Shown here: piece after piece, positions 28,076 to 36,251 of the stretch
Position numbering within the stretch: position 1 is the first letter of the stretch
Layout: every line of letters begins with the position of its first letter
Source of the DNA: DGNJ01 sp002388905
GTDB taxonomy: Bacteria; Pseudomonadota; Gammaproteobacteria; Pseudomonadales; Porticoccaceae
DNA: 64,000 bases
Reading direction: 5' to 3'
Assembly: GCA_036843405.1 (NCBI GenBank)
Contig: DAITSJ010000016.1
Coordinates: 13,564 to 77,563 of the forward strand
Translations under genes and position numbers: made by a program
The notes under the pieces: model-generated
Told to the model about the DNA's origin: nothing
The model's database searches: none
What the model saw: only the letters and a program-made list of their open reading frames with translations

Positions 28076-29044
28076 TCAAAGATCAGGCGCAGTCGCAGCG
28101 CCTGCGGCCTCATCTTTCTTGCGAGCTTCATAAGCTACCTGCAAAGCCCGCTCAAATGCCTCACCCTCTTCATAGAAATTCTTCTGGTGCATGATTCCCA
28201 TACTCATCTCTCGAGCCAGCAGCTCATTGCCATAAGTCGGTGCAATCGCCGCCTTTATCGTCAGACCACACCCCGCTGACCAGCGTTGCGACTGGGCAAA
28301 GGAGGCATTAATCGAGAGATTGCAATTACCCCAATCCCTGGAGGATTTGGGCATCGGTCGTCCGAGCAGATCGTAGATCCAGACAAGATTTGTGATCCCC
28401 CGCCGATCTTTTTCGGTTACATGGGGAGCGCCGTACTTACCGCTCAATGATTGCACCAGCGTGTCGATCGCAGGGCTTTCTCCTTCGGGAAAGCTGTTGC
28501 GCCTCCACACCGCACCCGCCTTTTCCTCGCCCGGCATGCCATTGAACGCAACGATGATCTGCTGGGTGATATTCTTCACCGGCTTGAATTTGTAGCCACC
28601 GTCGTCGCAGGTCTTGCTGCTCATGGATCCCATATCCCGGGCAATATCCTGTCCACTGCACAGTCCACCGTCGGACGCACGGATAATCTGGCGCGTCGGG
28701 ACGTCATAGTTCTGCTTGATCGTCCATTTGTCAGCCACGTTGATGATTGGGACGTCATCGCGGCATTCGAGCAACCAGGAAACGTCGTCAAAGCTCATTC
28801 CCGAACGAATGCCTACGATATCATCCACCGGTGCACCTTCCGGACGAACACCTGTCGTTACTTTAGCTGGACACTTGCGGGAAAGTTCCTTAGCCGGAGC
28901 CTTTTCGCCTTGCGCAACTTCGGCGCTATTACCTCCTATCGCGCCTGATGATGCCGCGTTATCGTCCCCCGAATCGCCACAACCCGTTATCAGAAGGGCT
29001 GTCACAAGCCCACCCAAGACAAACCGAATACCATTCGCACGCAT
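28076..29044 (-). CDS. unrecognised lipoprotein, partner of the following lipoprotein
   Basis: 322 residues from ATG 29044 (AAGGGAGA ribosome site; lipoprotein signal MRANGIRFVLGGLVTALLIT with lipobox LITGC). A Ser/Gly/Ala linker follows. The mature domain contains several cysteines (RKCPAK, LLECRD, GGLCSGQ, SSKTCDDGG, NCNLS, SAGCGL), suggesting disulfides in the periplasm. The block VDDIVGIRSGMSFDDVSWLLEC recalls small outer-membrane lipoprotein modules where SGMSxxDV opens a fold, but I cannot assign a family. First gene of the two-lipoprotein operon. Lower GC than surrounding core genes. Confidence 0.7.
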   Translation of the reverse strand: MRANGIRFVLGGLVTALLITGCGDSGDDNAASSGAIGGNSAEVAQGEKAPAKELSRKCPAKVTTGVRPEGAPVDDIVGIRSGMSFDDVSWLLECRDDVPIINVADKWTIKQNYDVPTRQIIRASDGGLCSGQDIARDMGSMSSKTCDDGGYKFKPVKNITQQIIVAFNGMPGEEKAGAVWRRNSFPEGESPAIDTLVQSLSGKYGAPHVTEKDRRGITNLVWIYDLLGRPMPKSSRDWGNCNLSINASFAQSQRWSAGCGLTIKAAIAPTYGNELLAREMSMGIMHQKNFYEEGEAFERALQVAYEARKKDEAAGAATAPDL

Positions 29045-29320
29045 AATAAGTCTCCCTTGACTGGCACTTGTGTACTTGCCTAACTGGCCTTGACCTGATG
29101 AGTCCTGAAAAGCCGGTAACACAAAGTTGTTAGAGAGTATATGCCCTTATTTTGAAAAATATAAAGTTTTATTCGGTGGTATTAGGAATACTCATCCCTC
29201 TGGCGGGACAAAATCGTAATTTCCATGGAGGCTTCTTTTCTCAGCAGGGGCCGCCCCTTCTGTGGAGACGGCGCTATTGAAATAAAGGTGGGTCAGTAAT
29301 TATGTTAGAACTGCGTCAGG
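29045..29320. other. AT-rich upstream region of the lipoprotein operon
   Basis: The stretch 29120-29200 is AT-rich (TATTTTGAAAAATATAAAGTTTTATT-like) and probably contains the promoter of the lipoprotein pair. No intact gene. Further right, 29230-29320 may be more IS debris, but I see no match I can name. Confidence 0.4.
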
Positions 29321-29399
29321 TTCCTCTCCACCGTCGAACTGATCAACGCCCTGAAGGAGCAGAAACAGGCGGGCCAACAGGGACAAATCGCCGACCGGC
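29321..29399 (+). pseudogene. istB-like (IS21 family ATPase) remnant
   Basis: The frame from 29321 reads FLSTVELINALKEQ, KQAGQQGQIADRLTR, which matches the IstB helper-ATPase block 'F.T..dLvnaLe.Ek..Gr.gqla.rL' that precedes its Walker B strand. Walker B and everything else are missing. It ends in the 3' end of the convergent permease gene. About 26 codons remain, so it is the scar of an IS21-type element and not a working gene. Confidence 0.65.
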
Positions 29400-31178
29400 T
29401 CACCCGCCGAAAGGCCAGACCATCGGAATCAGCGCAACCGTCACAATGGCGGCAATAACCGCCATGGGCGCGCCAATTCGGAGGTAATCGGTAAAGCGAT
29501 AGCCGCCGGGGCCCATAACCATCAGGTTGGTCTGGTAGCCCAGGGGCGTCATAAAGCTGGCGCTGGCGCCGAACATTACGGCAACAATAAATGGCATAGG
29601 ACTGACGCCGAGTTGCTCGGCAACGCCGGTGGCGATGGGAAACACCAGAACAGCGGCGGCATTGTTGGTGATCAACTCGGTAAAAAATCCGGTAACCAGG
29701 TAGACCACCAGTAGTGCCAGCCAGGGACTGCCCAGGCTCTCCACCATCAGGGCATCGACAATCCAGGCTGCCGTGCCACTGGCTTCCAGCGCGGTGCCCA
29801 GCCCGAATGCCGCGCCAATCACCACCAGCACCGGCAGGTTGATACTCACATTCAGGCGCGCCCGGTTAACAGTCACGCAACCCGTGGCCAGCAACAGGCC
29901 CGCCGCCAGGAACGCCGCCTCCAGCACCGACAGCAGTCCCGCCACATTGATTCCCACCATAAGCGCCAGAATCCCCGTGGCCAGAGGCGCCTTGGCAAAA
30001 TCCGGCGGCGCGGAATCACGCAACGGACTGACCAGCATAAAGTCCCGGCGGTACTGGTATTGCTTGACGAAGGTGTCGCTGGTCTCCAGCAACAGGGTAT
30101 CGCCGGTGCGAAGAACGATATCGCCCACCTTGCCGGATAAACGGTGCCCGCCGCGGCTGATGCTGAGGATGGCCGCCTGATAGCGGGTGCGAAAGGCGCT
30201 TTCCTTGACGGTCTTGTTAACACCGGGGAACTCCGGGCCCAATACCACCTCCACCAGGCGGCGCTGGTGGTGGTTGAGCCGCAACTTATGGCTGCCCCCG
30301 TGGGCGGGCACCAGGCCGTTGATGCGCTGCAATTCGCGGGCGCACTCAGGGGCCCCGATGAACGCGAGTTGATCGCCCGACTGAAGTTGCATGTCGGGCC
30401 CGACGGCGGTGTAGAGCTTATCGCCACGCTCGATATCGGTGAGATAGCCGTGGCTCAGGTTGCGCAGGCCGGCTTCCTGGATGGTCTTGCCGTCAAGTGG
30501 GCTGCCCTCGGGAATCAGCATTTCAACGTGGTATTCCCGGGCATGTTCCACCTGCTCTACCGGCCCTTCCCGTTCCGGGAGCAAGCGCCGACCGAACAGG
30601 ACAAGGAAAACCGAGCCGCTCAACAGCAGGGGTACCCCCACCCATGCCAGGTCGAAGATATGAAAACCGTCCAGGCCGCGCTGCTGCACCAAACCATCCA
30701 CCACCAGGTTGGTGCTGGTGCCGATCAGGGTGCAGGTGCCCCCTAGGATGGCGGCGTAACTGAGCGGCAGCAGCAGCTGGGAAGCGGACAGGCGAAGACG
30801 CTGGGCCCATTCCTGCACCGCCGGAATCATCATGGCCACCACGGTGGTATTGTTCAAAAAAGCGCTGAGCAGGGACGTGGGCAGGATCAGGCGAACCTGG
30901 CTGCCCAGGACACTTCCCGGCTGTCCCAGAAGCCTGTGGGCCACCCAGTAGATGGCGCCGGTGTCCCGCAGTGCCGCGGCCACCACATAGAGCACCGCCA
31001 CCGTTGCCAGGCCGGGGTTGGAAAAGCCGGCGAGCGCCTGCTCCGGCGTAATGACCCCGCCTATCAGTACCGCCACCATGGCGGCCATCATCACCACTTC
31101 AGGGGGCGCCCGGTTACTGGCCAGGGCTACCAGGACCAGAAGCACCACCAGGATGGTAAACAGCATATCCGGAGTCAT
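29400..31178 (-). CDS. SLC13/DASS-type permease with two TrkA-C (RCK_C) domains, probable sulfate transporter
   Basis: A 592-residue inner-membrane carrier. N-terminal half: about five or six helices with SAFLNNTTVVAMMIP (about 105-120) and GTCTLIGTSTNLVVDG (the SNT-type substrate/Na+ loop). A cytoplasmic insert at about 205-385 carries two RCK_C domains (PLDGKTIQEAGLR, then GVNKTVKESAFR). The C-terminal half repeats the motif as ELITNNAAAVLVFPIA and MTPLGYQTNLMVMGPGGY. This architecture is that of algal SLT/SAC1-like and bacterial sulfate or anion permeases. cysH lies less than 1 kb away, which favours sulfate, though the substrate is inferred. Its 3' end touches the istB remnant. Confidence 0.85.
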   Translation of the reverse strand: MTPDMLFTILVVLLVLVALASNRAPPEVVMMAAMVAVLIGGVITPEQALAGFSNPGLATVAVLYVVAAALRDTGAIYWVAHRLLGQPGSVLGSQVRLILPTSLLSAFLNNTTVVAMMIPAVQEWAQRLRLSASQLLLPLSYAAILGGTCTLIGTSTNLVVDGLVQQRGLDGFHIFDLAWVGVPLLLSGSVFLVLFGRRLLPEREGPVEQVEHAREYHVEMLIPEGSPLDGKTIQEAGLRNLSHGYLTDIERGDKLYTAVGPDMQLQSGDQLAFIGAPECARELQRINGLVPAHGGSHKLRLNHHQRRLVEVVLGPEFPGVNKTVKESAFRTRYQAAILSISRGGHRLSGKVGDIVLRTGDTLLLETSDTFVKQYQYRRDFMLVSPLRDSAPPDFAKAPLATGILALMVGINVAGLLSVLEAAFLAAGLLLATGCVTVNRARLNVSINLPVLVVIGAAFGLGTALEASGTAAWIVDALMVESLGSPWLALLVVYLVTGFFTELITNNAAAVLVFPIATGVAEQLGVSPMPFIVAVMFGASASFMTPLGYQTNLMVMGPGGYRFTDYLRIGAPMAVIAAIVTVALIPMVWPFGG

Positions 31179-31383
31179 GGTTCACGGACCTAATCGTGAC
31201 TGAAGAATGGCTGCCATCATAACGTCCCTTATTTATAATTAAAAAATATTATTACATGCTATTAATATAACCGATTATTCAAATTACCTGGTGGCGACCG
31301 GCAAAACGATTGGCCTGGTCGACGCCCGCGCCGCTGCCGTCTAAGCTCTAACAAAGAAGTTGGCAAACAGGAGTATTCAGATC
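31179..31383. other. AT-rich divergent promoter region
   Basis: 205 bp between the permease and the small helical protein. 31225-31285 is strongly AT-rich (TTATTTATAATTAAAAAATATTATT-like) and likely holds promoters in both directions. No gene seen. Confidence 0.4.
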
Positions 31384-31842
31384 GTGCGAACATTCGAATC
31401 CGTCCGGGAGGTTTTGGAAAATGCCGTCGCCGTCCACAAAGCGGCGGTCCGGCTCTATGGGCAGTTGCGCCACAAAGCCCTCGAGGAGCGCCCGCGACTG
31501 TTGCTGGATGAAATGATCCGTCACGAAGAGCGGTTGGCGGAATTGCTCGGCGACTTTATCGCCAGGGCGGACGCCGAAAGTCTTGATACCCGTATCCAGT
31601 ACACGCTGGAAAAGCGCCCGGAAACCTTTCTGGAAGAAGCGGAGGCCGAGGTCACGCCGGACCTGGGTAGCCTGACCCGCCTGAGCCAGACCATTCACAG
31701 CTACCTGGTCAACCTGTTCGAGGAAGCCGTCCGGGAAACAGAACCCGACCGGGGGGCGCAATTGATGCGGGATATTCTCGAGGTGGAGCAGGCGGAACGG
31801 GAGAACTTTTCGAGGATAAGCCTCTCGGCCCTGGACATCTAA
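31384..31842 (+). CDS. small helical protein, ferritin-like fold possible
   Basis: 152 residues from GTG 31384 (AGGAG 10 bp upstream); TTG 31360 is an alternative start. Predicted almost entirely helical and acidic, about four helices: TFESVREVLENAVAVHKAAVRLYGQL, LLLDEMIRHEERLAELLGDFI, a middle helix, and SLTRLSQTIHSYLVNLFEEAV. The RHEERL motif and spaced Glu/His resemble ferritin-like or rubrerythrin-like bundles, but a full di-iron ExxH pair is not clear. Convergent with cysH, 12 bp apart. Function unknown. Confidence 0.65.
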   Translation: MRTFESVREVLENAVAVHKAAVRLYGQLRHKALEERPRLLLDEMIRHEERLAELLGDFIARADAESLDTRIQYTLEKRPETFLEEAEAEVTPDLGSLTRLSQTIHSYLVNLFEEAVRETEPDRGAQLMRDILEVEQAERENFSRISLSALDI

Positions 31843-31854
31843 TCCCTGTTCACA

Positions 31855-32484
31855 CTAGCCGGTTGTATGCAGGCCGCACTCCACATCCGGTGCCGCCTTG
31901 GTGGGGTCGAAATAATGCCGGCAGGAAGGCAGTTCGTATCGGTTCATATACTCTTCGACCTGCGCTTCGGACCAGTGGAAGAAAGGCGCCACCCGCAACA
32001 GACCGCGCTCGTCCCAAGTCACCGTATCCAGGGTCTGCCGGAAGGCGGTTTCATTGGCACGGATGCCGGTAAGCCAGACCTGGGGCTTGAGATCATCCAG
32101 GGCCCGCTGGAAGGGTTCGAGCTTCACCTGCCGGGTAAACTCCCGGTGCAGATCGGGGTCGTCCTCCGGGTGGGGAATTCCCCCCATCAGGGCATTGCGC
32201 CGCTCCGCCGTCATTTCGGGGATGTAAATATGCATGTTGAGCCCGAGGCGCTCGATAATTTCCTGGGCCACCAGGTAGGCGTCGGCCATGTTGTAGCCGC
32301 TGTCCACCCAGACAACGGGAATATCCGGGGCAATGCCCTGGATCAGGTGCAGCATGGCCGCCGCATTGGGGGAAAAACTGGTGGTGGCCATCACCCGCTT
32401 GTCCAGGCCCGTGGCCCAGCGGACAATTGCTTCCGGGGATTTGTCTTTCAACTCGGCATTGACGGCGTCAAGGTCGATGGTCAT
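31855..32484 (-). CDS. cysH: phosphoadenylyl-sulfate (PAPS) reductase
   Basis: Assimilatory reduction of PAPS to sulfite with thioredoxin. 209 residues from ATG 32484; the upstream in-frame extension has no conserved sequence. The PP-loop SFSPNAAAML is near 35, VWVDSGYNMADAYL follows, then WLTGIRANET, and the catalytic C-terminal ECGLH. The CC and CxxC cysteine pairs that bind the 4Fe-4S cluster in APS reductases are absent, so this is the PAPS-specific type. With the SLC13-type permease 0.7 kb away it suggests a local sulfate assimilation link. Confidence 0.93.
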   Translation of the reverse strand: MTIDLDAVNAELKDKSPEAIVRWATGLDKRVMATTSFSPNAAAMLHLIQGIAPDIPVVWVDSGYNMADAYLVAQEIIERLGLNMHIYIPEMTAERRNALMGGIPHPEDDPDLHREFTRQVKLEPFQRALDDLKPQVWLTGIRANETAFRQTLDTVTWDERGLLRVAPFFHWSEAQVEEYMNRYELPSCRHYFDPTKAAPDVECGLHTTG

Positions 32485-33051
32485 TACGCACTTTCCAGAA
32501 GGTAGGATCAAAACAGGGGGACGAACTATAGAGGCATACGTCAAGGAAATCAAAAATTGCGGGACTTCCGGAACCTGTTGACAAGGCCTCATGCCGGAAG
32601 ATTTTGTTCGGGCTTTCGTCGAGGACGCCTCGCCGACATGCCTATAGGCATGTATTCACTTTGTCTCTCGGAAACCGCGCGCCACGAGGCCCATTAATTC
32701 AACCAGGCTTTTGCTTCAACCAGGCTTTCTTTTGTTGGCTTTGCTTTTGTTGTTCCTGATAACACCATTTGGATGGCGCCTGCTGGAAGCCATTTTCACT
32801 TTCAACCACCACGAGTCAGCGCTGTTCGGCCATTATCACCCAGCGAAAGTGCGCGCATGGGCGGCGGGCCGCTCGATTGCCGGATTTTAGCCACAAGCGC
32901 CGGAATCCAGATAGTGCCAACAGACCCTGGACCCGGTAGAATTTTGCCTCCATGCCAACTCTCGCCACAAGCGGGACGCGGTTTTTCCCTGTAAGCACCC
33001 CGGTACGGACGACACGGTTGCCGGCGCAACCACTGGCCACGGAGCACATCG
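32485..33051. other. 567-bp intergenic region with short tandem repeat and MITE copy
   Basis: Contains a 17-bp tandem duplication (units starting TTCAACCAGGCTTT at 32698 and 32715) and a diverged MITE at about 32751-32928 (separate entry). No protein-coding frame with support; the small open frames show no family. Confidence 0.5.
32751..32928. mobile_element. diverged MITE, second copy of the 53.3-kb family
   Basis: The left end (CCTGATAACACCATTTGGAT, then CCTGCTGGAAGCCATTTT from 32779) matches the reverse complement of the right end of the 53.3-kb element. The right end (GGATTTTAGCCACAA, then AATCCAGATAGTGCCAACAG, ending ACCCT at 32928) matches its left end. Length is about 178 bp against 267 bp, so this copy is shortened and more mutated. 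No open reading frame; a non-autonomous element. Confidence 0.7.
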
Positions 33052-34080
33052 ATGGATCCAGTCACCCACGGCCTGCTCGGCGGCGCCGCGGCCCAGACTA
33101 TTAGCAAACATCCGCGCATGGCCGCAGCGGTGGGCCTGGTCACGGCACCGCTGGCGGACCTGGATATCCTTATCCGCAGCAGCGACGATCCGCTTCTTTC
33201 CCTTGAGTATCACCGCCAGTTCACCCACGCCCTGGTGTTTATCCCGTTGGGGGCCCTCATCGGCGCCCTGTTGCTCTGGCCTTTTGTCAGGAAACAGACA
33301 ACCCCGGGTCGCCTGTACGGCCTGACACTGGCGGCCTATGCCACCGCCGGCCTGCTGGACGCCTGCACCAGCTACGGTACCCACCTCCTCTGGCCCTTTA
33401 CCGGGAATCCCGTCGCCTGGAACCTGATCGCCGTGGTCGACCCGGTTTTCACCCTGTCGTTACTGTGCGGCGTGGCCGCCGCCTGCTACTGGCGTCGATC
33501 CGGTTGGGCCCGGATCGGTCTGGCGGTGGCTCTCGCTTACCTGGCACTGGGCGCGGTGCAGCACCACCGGGCCCTGGCGGTGGCGGAGGACCTGGCGCTG
33601 GCGCGAAACCTTCACCCGGAGAGATTGATAGTCAAACCGACCATGGCCAACCTGGTGCTCTGGCGCTCGGTGACCGTCGCCGACGGCAATGCCTACGCAG
33701 ATGCTATTCGTGTGGGTCTGCCGGGAAACACCCGCGTCTATCAGGGCGAGTCGACACAACTGGTGGAGCCGGACCGTTGGGGTGGCCTGCCGGAAGGTTC
33801 CCGGGCCTACAGGGACCTGCATCGCTTCCACCGGTTTGCCGACGGTTTCCTTGCCGTTCACCCCAATGATCGCAATTTTGTCGGCGACCTGCGTTACGCC
33901 CTGTTGCCCACCAGCGTCGCGCCGCTCTGGGGCGTTGTCGTCGATCGCAATAACCCGGATAGGGCGGTGGATTTCGTGACGAAGCGAAAGCTGACGCCGG
34001 CAAAGCGGCAGGACTTTGTCCGCATGCTCAGGGGGCGATCCCCAGGTACCGGGCATGAAAATCCAGGTGCTGGTCGATAA
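33052..34080 (+). CDS. YdjM-like membrane-bound metal-dependent hydrolase family protein
   Basis: A 342-residue inner-membrane protein. It starts [11 protein letters not shown] and has LADLDILI and [10 protein letters not shown], the His/Asp motifs of the YdjM/DUF457 family, whose E. coli member is LexA-regulated. Four or five membrane helices lie at about 65-80, 95-112, 125-150 and 155-175, and a C-terminal extramembrane domain follows (about 185-342). The enzymatic reaction is not established for the family. The 3' end overlaps the convergent fghA by 53 bp. No LexA box is obvious in the upstream sequence. Confidence 0.8.
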   Translation: MDPVTHGLLGGAAAQTISKHPRMAAAVGLVTAPLADLDILIRSSDDPLLSLEYHRQFTHALVFIPLGALIGALLLWPFVRKQTTPGRLYGLTLAAYATAGLLDACTSYGTHLLWPFTGNPVAWNLIAVVDPVFTLSLLCGVAAACYWRRSGWARIGLAVALAYLALGAVQHHRALAVAEDLALARNLHPERLIVKPTMANLVLWRSVTVADGNAYADAIRVGLPGNTRVYQGESTQLVEPDRWGGLPEGSRAYRDLHRFHRFADGFLAVHPNDRNFVGDLRYALLPTSVAPLWGVVVDRNNPDRAVDFVTKRKLTPAKRQDFVRMLRGRSPGTGHENPGAGR

Positions 34081-34873
34081 AGGTGGCGATAAAAAAGTAG
34101 GAATGGTCGTAACCGGGCTGATAACGGATATCCAGGGGATAGGCATGACGCCGGCCGGCCTCTTCAAGCAATCCCGGCTTGAGCTGTTCCTCGAGAAAGG
34201 GGTCTTCCGTGCCCTGATCGACCAGAATGGGTAACTGATGCTCCGCCCCGGCAAGCAGTTCGGTGGCGTCGTAACGGCGCCAGTCCTCCCGGTTCTCGCC
34301 CAGATAACAAGCCAGCGCCTTTTCGCCCCAGGGGCAGCGCAACGGCGAACTGATGGGGGCGAAGGCCGACACGGACCGGAAACGACCGGGGTTGCACAGT
34401 GCCACCACCAGGGCCCCGTGGCCGCCCATGGAGTGGCCGGCGATTGCCACCCTGTCGGGGTCGACGGGAAAGTTTGCCGCCGCCAGCCCGGGCAGTTCGT
34501 CGACCACGTAATCGTACATGCGGTAGTGGCGGCGCCAGGGCTCCCGCGTGGCATTAACATAAAACCCGGCGCCAAGGCCCAGGTCATAGGCGCCATCGGC
34601 GTCGTCCGCCACCCCCTCGCCGCGCGGGCTGGTATCCGGTATCACCAGGGCGAGACCCAGTTCCGACGCCCGGCGCTGGGCGCCCGCCTTGGTCACGAAG
34701 TTCTCGTCGGTGCAGGTAAGACCGGAAAGCCAGTACAAAACCGGCACCGGCCCCTGCTCCGCCTGCGGCGGCAGGTAGACCGACAGGGTCATGTCACAAT
34801 CCAGGGTTTGCGACCGGTGGCGGTAACGGCGCTGGCGGCCGCCGAAGCACTTGTTGTCACCGATTGTTTCCAT
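34028..34873 (-). CDS. fghA: S-formylglutathione hydrolase
   Basis: Hydrolyses S-formylglutathione to formate and glutathione, the second step of formaldehyde detoxification. 281 residues from ATG 34873. An esterase-D-type alpha/beta hydrolase: [11 protein letters not shown] oxyanion region, nucleophile in [10 protein letters not shown] (about 144-153), [12 protein letters not shown] acid and [13 protein letters not shown] histidine. It lies 13 bp after frmA on the same strand, so the two steps are co-transcribed. Confidence 0.96.
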   Translation of the reverse strand: METIGDNKCFGGRQRRYRHRSQTLDCDMTLSVYLPPQAEQGPVPVLYWLSGLTCTDENFVTKAGAQRRASELGLALVIPDTSPRGEGVADDADGAYDLGLGAGFYVNATREPWRRHYRMYDYVVDELPGLAAANFPVDPDRVAIAGHSMGGHGALVVALCNPGRFRSVSAFAPISSPLRCPWGEKALACYLGENREDWRRYDATELLAGAEHQLPILVDQGTEDPFLEEQLKPGLLEEAGRRHAYPLDIRYQPGYDHSYFFIATFIDQHLDFHARYLGIAP

Positions 34874-34886
34874 TGGCCCTACTCCC

Positions 34887-35993
34887 TCAATAAAGCACCA
34901 CGGAGCGGATGCTCTCGCCGGCATGCATCAGGTCGAAGGCCCGGTTGATATCGGCGTGGGGCATGGTATGGGTAATCAGGTCGTCGATATTGATCCTGCC
35001 CTCCATGTACCAGTCGACGATGCGGGGGACATCGGTGCGACCGCGCGCGCCGCCAAAGGCCGTGCCCCGCCAGGTGCGGCCGGTAACAAGCTGGAAGGGC
35101 CGGGTGGCGATTTCCTGGCCGGCACCGGCGACACCGATGATGCAGCTCTGGCCCCAGCCCTTGTGGCAGCATTCCAGGGCCTGGCGCATGACCTGGACAT
35201 TGCCAATACACTCGAAACTGTAATCCACCCCGCCGCCGGTCATCTGGACGATATGGTCGACCACATTGTCCACTTCCTTCGGGTTGACGAAATCGGTCAT
35301 GCCAAACTGTTCCGCCAGGGGTACCTTGCCGGCATTCAGGTCGACGCCGATAATCCGCGATGCTCCCACCATGCGCGCGCCCTGGATAACATTGAGGCCG
35401 ATACCGCCGAGACCGAACACCGCCACCGTGGCGCCGGCCTCAACACCCATGGTGAAGGCCACGGCGCCGATGCCCGTGGTGACACCACAGCCGATATAGC
35501 AGATCTTGTCGAAAGGGGCGTCCTCGCGCACCCTGGCAAGGGCAATTTCCGGCAATACCGTATGGTTGGCAAACGTGGAACAGCCCATGTAGTGATGCAG
35601 GGGCTTGCCGTCCAGGGAAAAACGGCTGGTGCCATCGGGCATGACACCCTGGCCCTGGGTGGTGCGGATGGCCTGACAGAGATTGGTCCTGGGGTTGAGG
35701 CAGAAATCGCACTCCCGGCACTCCGGGGTATAGAGGGGGATCACGTGATCGCCAGGCTTCAGGTTCTTGACCTCCGGCCCCACGTCGACCACGACGCCGG
35801 CTCCCTCGTGGCCGAGAATGGCCGGAAAGTTGCCCTCCGGATCATCCCCGGAGAGCGTGAAAGCATCGGTGTGGCAGACACCCGATGCCCTGATTTCCAC
35901 CAGCACTTCGCCGGCTTTCGGGCCCTCCAGCTCCACGTCGGCGATCTCCAGAGGCCTGCCCGGCTCGAATGCCACTGCGGCGCGTGTCTTCAT
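34887..35993 (-). CDS. frmA: S-(hydroxymethyl)glutathione dehydrogenase / class III alcohol dehydrogenase
   Basis: Oxidises hydroxymethylglutathione, formed from formaldehyde, with NAD+; also the main S-nitrosoglutathione reductase. 368 residues from ATG 35993 with AGGAGCAGGAAC upstream. Zinc-dependent MDR fold: [12 protein letters not shown] (catalytic Zn), GHEGAGVV, structural Zn cysteines in [15 protein letters not shown], Rossmann motif [10 protein letters not shown], and the class III signature [12 protein letters not shown]. Divergent from hmp across 258 bp that contain an NsrR-like site; both genes counter nitrosative stress. Confidence 0.97.
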   Translation of the reverse strand: MKTRAAVAFEPGRPLEIADVELEGPKAGEVLVEIRASGVCHTDAFTLSGDDPEGNFPAILGHEGAGVVVDVGPEVKNLKPGDHVIPLYTPECRECDFCLNPRTNLCQAIRTTQGQGVMPDGTSRFSLDGKPLHHYMGCSTFANHTVLPEIALARVREDAPFDKICYIGCGVTTGIGAVAFTMGVEAGATVAVFGLGGIGLNVIQGARMVGASRIIGVDLNAGKVPLAEQFGMTDFVNPKEVDNVVDHIVQMTGGGVDYSFECIGNVQVMRQALECCHKGWGQSCIIGVAGAGQEIATRPFQLVTGRTWRGTAFGGARGRTDVPRIVDWYMEGRINIDDLITHTMPHADINRAFDLMHAGESIRSVVLY

Positions 35994-36092
35994 GTTCCTG
36001 CTCCTTCTATTCGTGAATTGTCGGCGCCGGACCCGGGGAGCGACAGGCATCGCAGCACCCAAGCCGCCACAGGCGATATCAAAAAGACAATA

Positions 36093-36113
36093 AAGATGTA
36101 TTTAAGACATCAC
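36093..36113 (+). promoter_or_regulatory. NsrR-like operator between frmA and hmp
   Basis: AAGATGTATTT followed by A and then AGACATCA closely resembles the E. coli hmp NsrR site (AAGATGCATTTGAGATACATC), with one base missing in the second half. A second half-site-like AAGAACATCTC occurs near 36128. A weak sigma-70 promoter candidate for hmp is TTGTTA (36187) and TGATAC (36211). The intergenic region is AT-rich against its surroundings. nsrR itself is not in the window. Confidence 0.55.
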
Positions 36114-36251
36114 CCGAATATTGTCATAAGAACATCTCATAATATTTTTTCCAATTAAATCAGAATATTAAATATTGGCACGCAATTTGTTACTAAAAGA
36201 TTATCGAGCCTGATACCGGTAACCGACCAAGCAGTCCTGGAGACACAAAAT

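Noticed and set aside
31392..31410. Possible attachment-site copy of the tRNA-Arg(TCG) 3' end (TTCGAATCCGTCCGGGAGG against TTCGAATCTCTCCGGAGG)
   Set aside because: It is inside a coding start with two mismatches and one extra base, and no integrase lies between; chance is as likely.
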